DNA of 64,000 nt from Phenylobacterium sp. (lineage in GTDB: Bacteria > Pseudomonadota > Alphaproteobacteria > Caulobacterales > Caulobacteraceae), in NCBI RefSeq assembly GCF_013911965.1, contig NZ_JACESE010000013.1:1-64000 (forward strand), given 5' to 3'. The notes below the pieces were generated by a model. It made no database searches. It was not told the origin of the DNA and saw only the letters and a program-made list of their open reading frames with translations. Below are positions 26,761 through 36,010 of the stretch, piece after piece; the stretch's first letter is position 1; every line of letters starts with the position of its first letter. The translations under genes were made by a program, and so were the position numbers.

Positions 26761-28263
26761 ATGGCGCGACCGGCCGCCTATGGACGCCTGCTGGCCGCCG
26801 CCTGGACGCTCGCGCGCCACGACGCCCTGCTGCCGGCCGAGTACGAGACCCACTATCCCCCGCCGATCCGCGACCTTTCCCGGGCCGTCCGCCTGCTGGG
26901 CGGCCGCCAGGCGCGGGAGGGCCGGCCGGGCGAGCGCCTGGCCGCCGCCCTGGTCACGCTGGGACCCGTGGCGATCAAGCTCGGCCAGCTCCTCTCGACC
27001 CGCGCCGACATCTTCGGCGCCCAGTTCGCAGAGGACCTCGCCCGGCTGAAGGACAAGCTGCCGCCCTTTCCCATGGAGAAGGCGCGGGCCCAGGTGGAGA
27101 CCTCGCTCGACCGGCCGGTGGAGAGTCTGTTCGCCCAGTTCGGCGAGCCGGTGGCCGCCGCCTCCCTCGCCCAGGCCCACGACGCGCGCCTGCACGACGG
27201 GCGCCGCGTGGCGGTCAAGGTGCTGCGGCCGGACATCGGCTACCGCGTGGCCCAGGATTCCGCCGCCCTGGAGCTGGCCGCCCGCCTGGTCGCCCGCTTC
27301 GTGCCCGCCGCCCGCCGGCTCGAACCCCGCGCCTTCGCCCAGACGGTGATCCGCGCCACCGAGCTCGAGCTCGACCTGCGCCTGGAGGCCGCCGGCGCCG
27401 ACGAGCTGGGCGAGGTCATGGCCCGCGACGGCTACATGTTCGCGCCCAAGGTCATCTGGGAGGGCGTGGGCAAGCGCGTGCTCACCCTGGAATGGGCGCG
27501 CGGCGCGCCGCTTTCCGATCCCGCCACGCTCGACCTGCCCGATCTCGACCGGCCGGCGCTGGCCTCCACCCTCATCCGGGCCTTCCTGTCCCAGGCGCTG
27601 GACCATGGCGTCTTCCACGCCGATCTGCACGAGGGGAACCTGTTCGTCGAGGCGCCGGCGCGCATCACGGCCGTGGACTTCGGCATTCTCGGCCGCCTCG
27701 GTCCGGACGAACGCCGCTATCTCGCCGAGATCCTCTACGGCTTCCTGGAGCGGGACTACGCCAAGGTGGCGGAAGTTCACTTCCGCGCCGGCTATGTGCC
27801 GCCCCACCACGACAAGGCCGCCTTCGCCCAGGCTCTGCGCGCGGTCGGCGAGCCGGTCTTCGGCCGGGCGGCCAGCCAGGTCTCCATGAGCCGGGTCCTG
27901 ATCCAGCTCTTCGAGATCACCGCCCTCTTCGACATGCACCTGCGGCCGGAGCTGGTGCTCCTGCAGAAGACCATGATGACCGTGGAGGGCGTGGCCCGCC
28001 GCATCGACCCGGACCACGACATCTGGGCCGCGGCCGATCCCGTCGTGCGTCGCTGGATCCTGCGCGAGCTGGCGCCGCCGGCCGAGGTCAAGCGGCTGGC
28101 CGGCGAGGCCGTGGAGGTCCTGCACGGGCTGAAGCGGCGGCTGCAGGAGCCCGACCGGCCGGTCGCCATTGTCGAGACGGTCGAGCCCGACCGCAGCTGG
28201 GTGTGGTTCGTGATCGGCGCGGCCACGGCGGGCGCCGCCTTCCTGGCGGGCGCCCTCTTCTGA
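26761..28263 (+). CDS. ubiB: Ubiquinone biosynthesis accessory kinase-like protein UbiB
   Basis: 500-residue atypical kinase-like ATPase (ABC1/ADCK family) needed for early steps of ubiquinone synthesis. The unique N-terminal signature KLGQLLSTRADI (the KxGQ motif) is present, followed by an Ala-rich nucleotide loop PVAAASLAQAH (AxAS in place of the kinase glycine loop), VAVKVLRPDI with the lysine, FHADLHEGNLF catalytic-loop and VDFGILGRL metal motif. Two C-terminal helices (WVWFVIGAATAGAAFLAGALF, parts WVWFVIGAA and AGAAFLAGALF) anchor it in the inner membrane. It is coupled to ubiE (two-base gap). A UbiB in this place is usual in alphaproteobacteria. Confidence 0.95.
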   Translation: MARPAAYGRLLAAAWTLARHDALLPAEYETHYPPPIRDLSRAVRLLGGRQAREGRPGERLAAALVTLGPVAIKLGQLLSTRADIFGAQFAEDLARLKDKLPPFPMEKARAQVETSLDRPVESLFAQFGEPVAAASLAQAHDARLHDGRRVAVKVLRPDIGYRVAQDSAALELAARLVARFVPAARRLEPRAFAQTVIRATELELDLRLEAAGADELGEVMARDGYMFAPKVIWEGVGKRVLTLEWARGAPLSDPATLDLPDLDRPALASTLIRAFLSQALDHGVFHADLHEGNLFVEAPARITAVDFGILGRLGPDERRYLAEILYGFLERDYAKVAEVHFRAGYVPPHHDKAAFAQALRAVGEPVFGRAASQVSMSRVLIQLFEITALFDMHLRPELVLLQKTMMTVEGVARRIDPDHDIWAAADPVVRRWILRELAPPAEVKRLAGEAVEVLHGLKRRLQEPDRPVAIVETVEPDRSWVWFVIGAATAGAAFLAGALF

Positions 28264-28273
28264 GGCGAGAGGC

Positions 28274-28786
28274 CTAGGCCTGGCCGACCGGGCCCGCCTC
28301 GCCCTGGGCCTTGCGGGCGGCATAGACGCCGGCGAAGTCGATCGGGTCGAGCAGGAAGGGCGGGAAACCGCCGTCCGAGGTCACCGCCCCGATCACCTGC
28401 CGGGCGAAGGGGAAGAGGAAGCGCGGGCACTCGATCAGCAGCACCGGCTCCAGGTCCTCCTGGGCGACGCCGTTGATCTGGAAGACGCCGCCATAGACCA
28501 GCTCCACGTGGAAGACCGGGCCGTCCTCGCGGGCCGCGCGGGCCGAGAGCTTCAGGTCCACCTCGAACAGGCCGTCTTCACGCCCGCGAGCGTTCATCTC
28601 CACGCCCAGGTCGATCTGCGGCTGCGGGCCGCCGGCGCGCAGCGCCTCGGGCGCCCGGGGGTTCTCGAACGACAGGTCGCGGATGAACTGCGCCAGGATG
28701 CGCACCCCCGGGCCGCTGTCCTGCGCGCCATTGCCTTGCGCGCCGTTGCCCTGAGCGGGTTGGGATGCCGCGTCGGTGTCGGTCAT
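28274..28786 (-). CDS. secB: Protein-export chaperone SecB
   Basis: 170-residue tetrameric chaperone that delivers unfolded precursors to SecA. Core signatures are [43 protein letters not shown] (given as [11 protein letters not shown] and [12 protein letters not shown]), [11 protein letters not shown] and the C-terminal [34 protein letters not shown], split as [12 protein letters not shown] and [14 protein letters not shown]. The tail lacks a zinc-binding CRHG-like motif. A repeat-rich N terminus ([10 protein letters not shown]) is a little longer than in E. coli. The start at 28786 is fixed by MTDTDA; a promoter, hairpin and T-tract lie in the leader. Confidence 0.96.
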   Translation of the reverse strand: MTDTDAASQPAQGNGAQGNGAQDSGPGVRILAQFIRDLSFENPRAPEALRAGGPQPQIDLGVEMNARGREDGLFEVDLKLSARAAREDGPVFHVELVYGGVFQINGVAQEDLEPVLLIECPRFLFPFARQVIGAVTSDGGFPPFLLDPIDFAGVYAARKAQGEAGPVGQA

Positions 28787-28804
28787 GAAGCCTGTCCGTT
28801 CTGG

Positions 28805-28844
28805 AAAAAAACCTTGAGGGCGGACCGGCTCGAAATGGTCCGCC
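28805..28844 (-). promoter_or_regulatory. Terminator-like hairpin in the secB leader
   Basis: On the minus strand a perfect eight-base stem GGCGGACC/GGTCCGCC (28819-28844, ten-base loop) is followed after seven bases by TTTTTTT (28805-28811), and the secB ATG comes 18 bases later. The spacing is longer than in a standard terminator. If a promoter exists at 28880-28907, the message must pass this element, so it could act as an attenuator. Confidence 0.5.
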
Positions 28845-28879
28845 AGGAGCGGCAGGGGCCACCCTTTTCTGGCGCGGGC

Positions 28880-28907
28880 TGCTAACATGGCCCCCACAGG
28901 GATGCAA
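28880..28907 (-). promoter_or_regulatory. Candidate promoter of secB
   Basis: On the minus strand TTGCAT (28902-28907) and TTAGCA (28880-28885) stand 16 bases apart. Both are partial matches. It would give a leader of about 87 bases containing the hairpin at 28805-28844. Confidence 0.4.
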
Positions 28908-28915
28908 CGTCGGTC

Positions 28916-28944
28916 CTGACGGCGGCGTTCTTGGCCACTATATA
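28916..28944 (+). promoter_or_regulatory. Candidate sigma-70 promoter of the Tim44-like gene
   Basis: CTGACG (28916-28921) and TATATA (28939-28944) with a 17-base spacer, about 50 bases before the TTG start of the Tim44-like gene. It overlaps the region of the divergent secB promoter. Confidence 0.5.
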
Positions 28945-28994
28945 GGGCGTTACGGGCGCGAGCCCCACCACGCCAGAAACCGACGAGATAGCTG

Positions 28995-29612
28995 TTGCCC
29001 CTACTGGAGCTGATCATCTTCGCCGCCCTCGCGGCCATCGTCCTCTACCAGCTCTACTCGGTGCTGGGTCGCCGGGTCGGCCGCCAGCCCGAGGACCAGC
29101 CGCAGCCGGAGACGGCGCCGGCCCAGGTGCGCGCGCCTGAGCGCAATCCCGCCGAACAGGCCGAGGAGGGCGTGGCCCTGACCGGCGTCGCGGCCATTCG
29201 CGCGCGAGACCCGGCCTTCGACCTCTCGCACTTCCTGCACGGCGCCAAGTCCGCCTACGAGATGATCGTGCGCGCCTTCGCCGAGGGCGACCGCACGACC
29301 CTGCGCAACCTGCTGTCGGACGAGGTCTACAGCTCCTTCGACAGCGCGCTGTCGGCCCGCGAGGCCGAGGGGCGCAGCGAGCAGGTGGAGTTCCTGCATC
29401 CGCCGCGCGCGGACATGGACCGGGCGCAGCTCGACGGGGACCGCGCCCGCATCACGGTGCGCTTCCTGGCCGAGATCCGCAGCCGGACCAAGGACGCCAG
29501 CGGCGAGGCCGTCGACGATCGCCGCACCGCCGAGCTCTGGACGTTCGAGCGCAGCCTCAAGGCGCGGGACCCCAACTGGACCCTGGTTCACGTGGCCGCC
29601 GCGGAGGCTTAA
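28995..29612 (+). CDS. Tim44/TimA-like membrane-anchored protein
   Basis: 205 residues with a single N-terminal transmembrane segment ([23 protein letters not shown]) here written as [17 protein letters not shown], a Pro/Gln/Glu-rich linker, then a Tim44-like domain (about 75-200): [28 protein letters not shown], in parts [17 protein letters not shown] and [13 protein letters not shown], then [11 protein letters not shown] and [16 protein letters not shown]. TimA of Caulobacter is a bacterial relative of mitochondrial Tim44, but its role in bacteria is not settled. TTG start with a promoter at 28916; MltA follows three bases after the stop, and the gene is divergent from secB. Confidence 0.88.
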   Translation: MPLLELIIFAALAAIVLYQLYSVLGRRVGRQPEDQPQPETAPAQVRAPERNPAEQAEEGVALTGVAAIRARDPAFDLSHFLHGAKSAYEMIVRAFAEGDRTTLRNLLSDEVYSSFDSALSAREAEGRSEQVEFLHPPRADMDRAQLDGDRARITVRFLAEIRSRTKDASGEAVDDRRTAELWTFERSLKARDPNWTLVHVAAAEA

Positions 29613-29615
29613 GTC

Positions 29616-30725
29616 GTGTCCCTGCGTGCGTGCGGCGCCCTGGCCGGCGCCCTTCTCGTGTCGGCCTGCGCCACCGCGCGCACGCCTGTCGAACCTCCGC
29701 CCCAGACGCCCCCCGAGCCCGGCCGGCCGCCCGCCGAAGCGCCGGTTCCTCCGCCCATGGCGGCGGAGTTCCGGGATCTGCGCGGCTGGGCCCAGGCCGA
29801 TCACGTCGCAGCCTTCGCCGCCTATCGCGCCACCTGCCATGTGGCCAAGGGACCGGCCGAGGCCGAGGTCTGCCGCCGCGCCCGCGCCCTGCCCGATCCC
29901 GGCGATGCGGCGGCCCGCGCCTTCTTCGAGGCCAATTTCCGGCCCCAGCCGATGGCGGGCGAAGGCGTGCTGACCGCCTATTACGCTCCGGAGTACGAGG
30001 CGCGCCGCAAGCCCGATGCGGAGTTCAGCGCGCCCGTCCGGCCCAAGCCGGCCAACCACGCCGCCCTGTCCGGCCGCGCCGACCGCGCGGCGATCGAGGC
30101 GACGCCGGCCCCCGATGCGCTCGCCTGGATGCGTCCGGAAGAGCTCTTCTTCCTGCAGGTCCAGGGCTCGGGCGTCCTCACCTTCCCGGATGGCGAGCGG
30201 GTCAAGGCGCTCTACGCCGCCCATAACGACCTGCCCTTCGCCGGCATCGCCAATCCGATGCGCGACCGCGGCCTCCTGGCGGCCGACAACACCTCGGGCG
30301 AGGCGATCCGCGCCTGGCTGGCCGAACGCCGCGGGGCCGAGGCCGACGCCATCATGCGGCTGAACCCCCGATACGTCTGGTTCCGGCTGGAGCCTGACGA
30401 CGGCCGTCAGCCGGTCGGAGCCGCCGGCATTCCCCTGCCGCCGGAACACTCCATCGCCGTGGACCTCAGCCAGCACGCTCTGGGCTCGGTCTTCTGGATC
30501 GACGCCGAGGCGCCGATCCTCACCGGCGCCTTCCCCACCTATCGCCAGCTGGTGGTGGCGCTGGACACCGGCGGGGCGATCAAGGGGCCGGTCCGCGCCG
30601 ACCTCTATCTGGGTTCCGGCCCCGCCGCCGGGGTCGAGGCCGGCCGCGTGCGGCACACCCTGCGCATGGTCCGCCTGGTTCCGCGGGTCGGTCCCGAACC
30701 CGCGGCGAGCCCCGCCGCGCCATGA
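29616..30725 (+). CDS. mltA: Membrane-bound lytic transglycosylase A
   Basis: 369-residue murein hydrolase that cleaves the MurNAc-GlcNAc bond with 1,6-anhydro product. The N terminus is a signal with lipobox VSACA after LAGALL; a Pro-rich stretch follows. The MltA domain (about 100-270) shows FFEANFRPQPMAGEGVLTAYYAPEYEA as FFEANFRPQ and LTAYYAPEYEA, and FLQVQGSG. The 3D domain (about 275-355) with three aspartates is LVVALDTGGAIKGPVRADLYLGSG, given as ALDTGGAIKGPVRAD and YLGSG. The catalytic Asp is probably that in RADLY. GTG start three bases after the Tim44-like gene, and the Smr gene overlaps its stop by four bases (ATGA). Confidence 0.93.
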   Translation: MSLRACGALAGALLVSACATARTPVEPPPQTPPEPGRPPAEAPVPPPMAAEFRDLRGWAQADHVAAFAAYRATCHVAKGPAEAEVCRRARALPDPGDAAARAFFEANFRPQPMAGEGVLTAYYAPEYEARRKPDAEFSAPVRPKPANHAALSGRADRAAIEATPAPDALAWMRPEELFFLQVQGSGVLTFPDGERVKALYAAHNDLPFAGIANPMRDRGLLAADNTSGEAIRAWLAERRGAEADAIMRLNPRYVWFRLEPDDGRQPVGAAGIPLPPEHSIAVDLSQHALGSVFWIDAEAPILTGAFPTYRQLVVALDTGGAIKGPVRADLYLGSGPAAGVEAGRVRHTLRMVRLVPRVGPEPAASPAAP

Positions 30726-31288
30726 AGCGTCCGCTCCGGCCCGAGGAGCACAGGCTCTGGTCGGTCGTGGCGGCCACCGTCCATCCTCTGCCCGGCCGCG
30801 CCACGCCAAGCGCCCCGGCGCCCGAGCCGCCGCCCGAGACGGAGCCGGGCCCGGCGCTGAGCGCGCCCGCACGCAAGGGCAAGGGGATGGTGAGCGGCGC
30901 GCCGGCCCACGCCCCGGCCGTCCCGCCCAAGCCGGGCATCGGTTCGGCCTGGCCGACGCCCGAACACATCGAGCCGAACCGCCGGCATCGCATCATCCGC
31001 GAGCGGGACCCGATCGCCGCCCGCCTGGACCTGCATGGCCTCGACTACGATCGCGCCCGCGCCGCAATGGAGAGCTTCCTGCGCCGGGCCTGGGACGAGG
31101 GCCACCGCAGCGTGCTGATCATCACCGGCAAGGGGTCCCGCGGCGGCGGGATTCTTCGCCGGGCCGCGCCGGAATGGCTGGCCGCCGCCCATCTGAAGCC
31201 CATCGTCGCCGGCGTCTCCGAGGCCCACCGGCGGCACGGCGGCGAGGGCGCCCTCTACGTGGCGCTGAAGCGCAAGCCGCGGGGCTGA
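30722..31288 (+). CDS. Smr-domain protein
   Basis: 188-residue protein with an unstructured Pro/Ala/Glu-rich N-terminal half and a C-terminal Smr domain (about 100-188) of MutS2 type. The conserved LDLHGLDYDRARAAMESFL contains the LDxHG motif, and the second motif TGKGSRGGGILRRAAPEWL contains TGKG. Smr domains can nick branched DNA or cut RNA. A stand-alone Smr protein next to mltA and the Tim44-like gene is the standard arrangement in Caulobacterales. The start codon overlaps the mltA stop (ATGA). Confidence 0.9.
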   Translation: MKRPLRPEEHRLWSVVAATVHPLPGRATPSAPAPEPPPETEPGPALSAPARKGKGMVSGAPAHAPAVPPKPGIGSAWPTPEHIEPNRRHRIIRERDPIAARLDLHGLDYDRARAAMESFLRRAWDEGHRSVLIITGKGSRGGGILRRAAPEWLAAAHLKPIVAGVSEAHRRHGGEGALYVALKRKPRG

Positions 31289-31351
31289 TCGCCCGGCTTG
31301 CGCGTTGAGGGGGGATGGCGCCAGAAGGTCCATCCCCAGAAGGTCCATCCC

Positions 31352-31660
31352 ATGAGCAAGCCCCTGACCGTCACCATTCCCCACAGCCTGGGACCGGCCG
31401 AGGCCCGCCGGCGCCTGGACGAGGGGTTCGCCAGGATGGCCGCCCAGTTCGGCCAGAACGCGAAGCTCGCCAAGGACTGGAACGGCGACCGCATGGGCTT
31501 CTCGGTCAGCGCGCTCGGCCAGACCATCATCGGACACCTCGACGTCCTGGCCGACTCCGTCCGGCTGGAGGTGGCGCTGCCGGGCGTCCTTGGCCTGATG
31601 GCGGGCAAGATCCGCGGCAAGGTCGAGACCCAGGGCCGCCTGCTGCTGGAGAAGAAGTAG
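31352..31660 (+). CDS. Polyhydroxyalkanoic acid system family protein (PHA_gran_rgn)
   Basis: 102-residue cytosolic protein. The pattern VTIPHSLGPAEARRRLDEGF, then DWNGDRMGFSVSALGQTIIGHLDV and LEVALPGVLGLMAGKIRGKVE fits the putative PHA granule regulatory family. Family membership is known only as a genomic association with polyhydroxyalkanoate storage; no other PHA gene is in this window. Start at ATG 31352 rather than the GTG 31298 because the upstream AGGTCCATCCC motif and the family N terminus fit it. Tandem AGAAGGTCCATCCC repeats precede the start. Confidence 0.8.
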   Translation: MSKPLTVTIPHSLGPAEARRRLDEGFARMAAQFGQNAKLAKDWNGDRMGFSVSALGQTIIGHLDVLADSVRLEVALPGVLGLMAGKIRGKVETQGRLLLEKK

Positions 31661-31783
31661 GCCCGAGGGCGCGCCGCCTTCTCCGTCACGCCCGCCCTCA
31701 TGGCGGGCATCCCCGTCCGGAGCGGGCGCAAGCTGCGCGAGGGAGCCCCGGCGCAAGGCCGGGCATGGCGATCGGGGAGAGCC
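31661..31783. other. Intergenic gap with a short hairpin
   Basis: The gap between convergent genes holds a perfect seven-base stem GCCCGCC/GGCGGGC (31690-31708, loop CTCAT). No U-tract follows in either direction. It could be a weak terminator for both genes. Confidence 0.4.
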
Positions 31784-32107
31784 TCAGCCCGTCCGGTTCG
31801 CCTTCTCGTCCAAGCCGGACACGCCTTCGCGCGCGGCGAGCTTTTCGGCCACGGCCTGCAGCGGCACGCCCGCCGCGGCCATGACCACCAGCCAGTGATA
31901 GAGCAGGTCGGCGCTCTCGGCGGCCAGCGCCTCGGCGTCCCCCTGGACGGCGGCGATCACGGTCTCCACCGCCTCCTCGCCCAGCTTCTTGGCCGCCCGC
32001 TCGGGCTCGGCCAGCAGCCTGGCGGTGTAGGAGGCCGAGGGGTCGCCGCCCTTGCGGCTTTCGATCACCGCCGACAGCCGGGCCAGCACCTGCGCCAGGT
32101 CGCTCAT
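31784..32107 (-). CDS. hisE: Phosphoribosyl-ATP pyrophosphatase
   Basis: 107-residue MazG-superfamily enzyme of histidine synthesis, which hydrolyses phosphoribosyl-ATP to phosphoribosyl-AMP and PPi (second step). The core is [31 protein letters not shown], in parts [14 protein letters not shown] and [14 protein letters not shown], with the EExxE metal motif in GEEAVE and the second acidic pair in [15 protein letters not shown]. The ATG overlaps the stop of hisF by four bases. It ends the hisB-H-A-F-E operon. A separate hisI is not in the window. Confidence 0.95.
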   Translation of the reverse strand: MSDLAQVLARLSAVIESRKGGDPSASYTARLLAEPERAAKKLGEEAVETVIAAVQGDAEALAAESADLLYHWLVVMAAAGVPLQAVAEKLAAREGVSGLDEKANRTG

Positions 32108-32904
32108 CGGAACGCCGCCTCGGCCTCGCGGCGCATCTCGGGGCCGGTCATGCGCGCCGGCAGCCCGGCCGCGGCCATGGCCTGCTTCACCTCGGCGATG
32201 GAGACCTCGCCGAAGTGGAAGATGGAGGCCGCCAGCACGGCGTCGGCCTTACCCTTCGTCGCCGCCTCGACCATGTGGGCCGCCGATCCGGCGCCGCCGG
32301 AGGCGATGACCGGCACGGTGACGGCCGAGGTCACCGCGCGCAGCAGGTCGATGTCGTAGCCCGTCTTGGCGCCGTCGCGGTCCATGGAGGTCAGCAGGAT
32401 CTCCCCCGCCCCCTTGGCCACGGCGAGCGCGGCGTAGTCGACCACGTCCAGGCCCGTGTCCTTGCGCCCGCCATAGGTGAAGACGCGCCAGGCGCCGTCC
32501 TCGGTCCGCTTGGCGTCGATGGCCGTCACCACGGCCTGGGAGCCGAAGGCGTCGGCGCAGGCGGCGATGAGGTCGGGGTTCTCCACCGCCGCGGTGTTAA
32601 CGCTGATCTTGTCGGCGCCGGCCAGCAGCAGGCGGCGCGCATCCTCCACCGTCCGGATGCCCCCGCCGACGCTGAGCGGCATGAAGCAGACGTCGGCCGT
32701 CCGCGCGATCACGTCCAGTATGGCGCCGCGGCCTTCGTGGCTGGCGGTGATGTCCAGGAACATCAGTTCGTCGGCGCCGGCGGCGTCATAGGCGCTGGCC
32801 TGCTCGACCGGGTCGCCGGCGTCGCGCAGGGACAGGAACTGCACGCCCTTGACCACGCGGCCGTCCTTGACGTCCAGGCAGGGGATGACGCGCAGGTTCA
32901 GCAT
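32104..32904 (-). CDS. hisF: Imidazole glycerol phosphate synthase, cyclase subunit
   Basis: 266-residue (beta/alpha)8 cyclase that with HisH makes imidazole glycerol phosphate and AICAR from PRFAR and glutamine-derived ammonia. Conserved residues are seen: [23 protein letters not shown] with the catalytic Asp11 in [37 protein letters not shown] as SVGGGIR and [15 protein letters not shown], and the second catalytic Asp in [14 protein letters not shown]. The start overlaps the hisA stop by one base (TGATG), and HisE overlaps its end by four. It is next to hisA but is its own gene, as usual. Confidence 0.97.
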   Translation of the reverse strand: MLNLRVIPCLDVKDGRVVKGVQFLSLRDAGDPVEQASAYDAAGADELMFLDITASHEGRGAILDVIARTADVCFMPLSVGGGIRTVEDARRLLLAGADKISVNTAAVENPDLIAACADAFGSQAVVTAIDAKRTEDGAWRVFTYGGRKDTGLDVVDYAALAVAKGAGEILLTSMDRDGAKTGYDIDLLRAVTSAVTVPVIASGGAGSAAHMVEAATKGKADAVLAASIFHFGEVSIAEVKQAMAAAGLPARMTGPEMRREAEAAFR

Positions 32905-33626
32905 CAGGCGGCGGCCTTGATGGCTTCGCCCGGCTGGATGGCGCCGGTGTAGAGCGCCCGGCCCAGAACCGCCCCGGCGATGGGGCGGCCCTTGCGGGCG
33001 CGCAGCTTCTCGATGTCGGCGACGCTGGCCAGGCCGCCGGCGGCGATCACCGGGATGTCCACGGCGTCGGCCATGGCGCCGAAGACGTCGACATTGAAGC
33101 CGGTCAGGGCGCCGTCGCGCTCGATGTCGGTGATGATCAGGGCGGCCACGCCGGCGTCCTCGAACCGCTTGGCCACGGTGACGGCGTCGAGGTCGGAGTC
33201 CTCGGTCCAGCCCTGGACGGCCACCTTGCCGCCGCGCACGTCGACGCTGACGGCGATCTGCTCGGGCCAGCGTCGGGCGGCCTCGACCACGATCTGCGGC
33301 TCGCGCACGGCCACCGTGCCCAGGATCACCCGGCTGACGCCCTTGTCGATCCACCGCTCCATGTCGGCGAGCGTCCGGATGCCGCCGCCGAGCTGGACCG
33401 GCACGGAGACCGCCTCGAGGATGGCCTCCACCGCGTCGGCGTTGACCGCCTTGCCCTCGACCGCGCCGTTCAGGTCGACCACGTGGATCCAGGGGAAGCC
33501 GGCGTTCGCCCACTGACGGGCCTGATCGGCCGGGGAGGTGTTGAAGACGGTGGCGGTGTCGAGCACGCCGTGCAGCACGCGCACGCACTGGCCGTCCTTC
33601 AGGTCGATGGCGGGGTAAAGAATCAA
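32904..33626 (-). CDS. hisA: ProFAR isomerase (HisA)
   Basis: 240-residue (beta/alpha)8 isomerase converting ProFAR to PRFAR. The catalytic aspartates are in [15 protein letters not shown] and [16 protein letters not shown], the second phosphate-binding loop in [17 protein letters not shown]. The start is TTG at 33626 ([12 protein letters not shown]), which overlaps the hisH stop by four bases (TTGA); translation of hisA is therefore probably coupled to hisH. HisF follows with a one-base overlap. Confidence 0.96.
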   Translation of the reverse strand: MILYPAIDLKDGQCVRVLHGVLDTATVFNTSPADQARQWANAGFPWIHVVDLNGAVEGKAVNADAVEAILEAVSVPVQLGGGIRTLADMERWIDKGVSRVILGTVAVREPQIVVEAARRWPEQIAVSVDVRGGKVAVQGWTEDSDLDAVTVAKRFEDAGVAALIITDIERDGALTGFNVDVFGAMADAVDIPVIAAGGLASVADIEKLRARKGRPIAGAVLGRALYTGAIQPGEAIKAAA

Positions 33627-34267
33627 GGTCGCCACTCCAGAAAGCGCGCCAGAAGGGAAAGCCCGGCAGATTGTGACTTCTCCGGGTGGAATTGAACTCC
33701 CGCCACATTGCCGCGCGCCACGGCGGCGGCGAAGCGGCCCCCGTGGTCGGTCCAGGCGGCCACGTCGGCCGGATCGGCCGCATGGAAGGCGAAGGAGTGG
33801 GTGAAGTACATGGCCGCGCCGGGATCGAGCCCCAGGCCGCCGCCGGCCGGGCTCAGATCCTCCACGGCGTTCCAGCCCATGTGCGGGACCTTGCAGGTCG
33901 GGCTGGCCGGCGCCAGGCGGCGCACCTCGCCGCCGATCCAGTCGAGCCCCGGCGTCTCGCCGAACTCCAGTCCGCGCGTGGCCAGCAGCTGCATCCCGAC
34001 GCAGACGCCGAGGAAGGGGACGCCGCGCTCCCGCACCGCCTCGGTCATGGCCTCGACCACGCCCTCGCGCGCCATCAGGGCGTCGCGGCAGGCGGCGAAG
34101 GCGCCGACGCCGGGCAGGACGATGCGGTCGGCCCTGGCCACCACTTCGGGATCGTTGGTCACGGCGATGCGCGCGCCGCCGGGGCTGGCGGCGGCGACCC
34201 GCTCCAGGGCGTTCTGGGCCGAACGGAGATTGCCCGACCCGTAGTCGATCAGGGCGACGGTCTGCAT
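33623..34267 (-). CDS. hisH: Imidazole glycerol phosphate synthase, glutaminase subunit
   Basis: 214-residue class I glutamine amidotransferase that supplies ammonia to HisF. The nucleophile Cys is in [15 protein letters not shown], the oxyanion strand is P-x-x-G (VLPGVGAF), and the His and Glu of the triad are in [15 protein letters not shown] terminus [16 protein letters not shown] with the family's YGSGN. The ATG lies nine bases after hisB's stop. The gene ends in a four-base overlap with hisA. Confidence 0.97.
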   Translation of the reverse strand: MQTVALIDYGSGNLRSAQNALERVAAASPGGARIAVTNDPEVVARADRIVLPGVGAFAACRDALMAREGVVEAMTEAVRERGVPFLGVCVGMQLLATRGLEFGETPGLDWIGGEVRRLAPASPTCKVPHMGWNAVEDLSPAGGGLGLDPGAAMYFTHSFAFHAADPADVAAWTDHGGRFAAAVARGNVAGVQFHPEKSQSAGLSLLARFLEWRP

Positions 34268-34276
34268 GGGCGGGTC

Positions 34277-34867
34277 CTAAAGCACGCCCTTGGTGGACGG
34301 GGCCTGGCCGCCGGTCTTCGGGTCGATCTCGACAGCCGTGCGCAGGGCGCGGGCGAGCGCCTTGAAGCCGCTTTCGGCGATGTGGTGGCTGTTGTCGCCG
34401 TAGAGCGTCTCCAGGTGCACGCAGGCGCCGCAGTTCATGGCGAAGGCGTGGTGGAACTCCTTGAAGAGCTCGGTGTCCATCTCGCCGATCTTTGGCGTGC
34501 GGAAGGCGACCTTCCAGATCAGATAGGGCCGGTTGGAGAGGTCGATGGCGCAGCGCGTCAGGGTCTCGTCCATGGGGATGTAGGCATGGCCGAACCGGCG
34601 GATGCCCTTGAACCCGTCCAGCGCCTTGTGGATCGCCTGGCCGAGGACGATGCCGGTGTCCTCCACCGTGTGGTGGGCGTCGATGTGCAGGTCGCCCTTG
34701 GTGCGCACCTTCAGGTCGATGCCGCCGTGGCGGGCGAAGGAGTCGAGCATGTGGTCGAAGAAGCCGACGCCCGTCTCGACGTCGGACACGCCGGTCCCGT
34801 CCAGATCCACACTGACCGTGATCTGGGTCTCCTTGGTGTTGCGGACCACCTCGGCCGTGCGCGCCAT
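34277..34867 (-). CDS. hisB: Imidazoleglycerol-phosphate dehydratase
   Basis: 196-residue manganese enzyme that dehydrates imidazole glycerol phosphate to imidazole acetol phosphate. The metal-binding histidine clusters are visible: [26 protein letters not shown] and [19 protein letters not shown] with [12 protein letters not shown]. It is the stand-alone IGPD type, without the HAD phosphatase part of enterobacterial HisB. It is the first gene of hisB-H-A-F-E. The start 34867 lies five bases before the stop of the upstream kinase gene, so transcription may begin at the kinase. Confidence 0.96.
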   Translation of the reverse strand: MARTAEVVRNTKETQITVSVDLDGTGVSDVETGVGFFDHMLDSFARHGGIDLKVRTKGDLHIDAHHTVEDTGIVLGQAIHKALDGFKGIRRFGHAYIPMDETLTRCAIDLSNRPYLIWKVAFRTPKIGEMDTELFKEFHHAFAMNCGACVHLETLYGDNSHHIAESGFKALARALRTAVEIDPKTGGQAPSTKGVL

Positions 34868-34872
34868 GGTCT

Positions 34873-35862
34873 CTAGAGTCCTTTCGAAGCGGCGAGGTCC
34901 TTGAGCGAGACCTGCGGCCGCGGGCCATAGTGCGAGATCACCTCGGCCGCCGCCAGGGCGCCGAGCTGGCCGCAGACGGGCAGCGAACGATCGCTCGCCA
35001 GTCCATATAGGAAGCCGGCGGCGTATTGATCCCCCGCGCCGGTGGTGTCGACCACCTTGTCGACCGCCGCGGCCCAGATTTCGTGCCAGGCCTCGCCCGA
35101 GACGATGACCGAACCCTTCTCGCTGCGGGTGACCGCGGCGATCTGGCTGCGGGCGGCGAGCGCCTTCACCGCGGCGTCGAAATCCTGCGTCTGGAAGAGG
35201 GCGGTGACCTCGGCCTCGTTGGCGAAGACGATGTCCACCTGGTCCTCGATGAACTCCATCAGCGCCCCGCGGTGGCGCTCCACCACGAAGGCGTCCGACA
35301 GGGTGAGCGCGATCTTCCGCCCGCTGGCCCGGGCCAGGCCCGCGGCCTTGGCGAAGGCGCGGCGCGCTTCGGACGGATCGAAGAGGTAGCCTTCCAGATA
35401 GACGACCTTCGAGGCCTCGATGACCGCCGGGTCGACGTCGTCGGGGGTCAGCTCGGTCGAGGCGCCCAGATAGGTGCACATGGTGCGCTGGCCGTCGGGC
35501 GTGACATTGATCAGGCAGCGGGCCGTCGCCGGCCCGGCCCCCAGGGGCGGCACGTCGAAGCGGACGCCCGTGGCGCGCATGTCGTGGGCGAAGACCTCGC
35601 CCAGCTGGTCCTTGGCCACCTTGCCCAGATAGGCCGCGCGGCCGCCGAAGCTGGCGATCCCGGCCACCGTGTTGCCGGCCGAGCCCCCCGAGGTCTCCAC
35701 GCCCGCAGCCATGCGGCCGTAGAGGTCGACCCCGCGCGCCTCGTCGATCAGCATCATCGAGCCCTTCACGAGGCCCTCGGCCTCCAGGAAGGCGTCGCTG
35801 GCCGGCGCGATCACATCGACGATGGCGTTGCCGATGGCGGCGACGTCGTAAAGCTCGGTCAT
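34873..35862 (-). CDS. Adenosine kinase-type PfkB family kinase
   Basis: 329-residue ribokinase-fold sugar/nucleoside kinase. Near the N terminus is [12 protein letters not shown], then the substrate lid [16 protein letters not shown], and the PfkB signature 2 [18 protein letters not shown] contains the catalytic Asp in GAGD. These features fit alphaproteobacterial adenosine kinase (phosphorylating adenosine to AMP), as annotated in Caulobacter. A role near the histidine operon could be nucleotide recycling, as AICAR and AMP pools meet here, but that is inference. It is upstream of hisB by five bases and may share its transcript. Confidence 0.88.
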   Translation of the reverse strand: MTELYDVAAIGNAIVDVIAPASDAFLEAEGLVKGSMMLIDEARGVDLYGRMAAGVETSGGSAGNTVAGIASFGGRAAYLGKVAKDQLGEVFAHDMRATGVRFDVPPLGAGPATARCLINVTPDGQRTMCTYLGASTELTPDDVDPAVIEASKVVYLEGYLFDPSEARRAFAKAAGLARASGRKIALTLSDAFVVERHRGALMEFIEDQVDIVFANEAEVTALFQTQDFDAAVKALAARSQIAAVTRSEKGSVIVSGEAWHEIWAAAVDKVVDTTGAGDQYAAGFLYGLASDRSLPVCGQLGALAAAEVISHYGPRPQVSLKDLAASKGL

Positions 35863-36010
35863 TCCGGGGGTTTTCCCTCTCTCGGCTGGGGTCGGGCGCC
35901 GATTACAGGGAAAGCCCGGCCGGGGCAATGTGAAGTCGGTGCGCGCCCGGGCCAAAGAGGCGCCCGCCCAGGCCTTGCGCGGGGGCCCGCGATGGGGCCC
36001 CATCGCGCCG

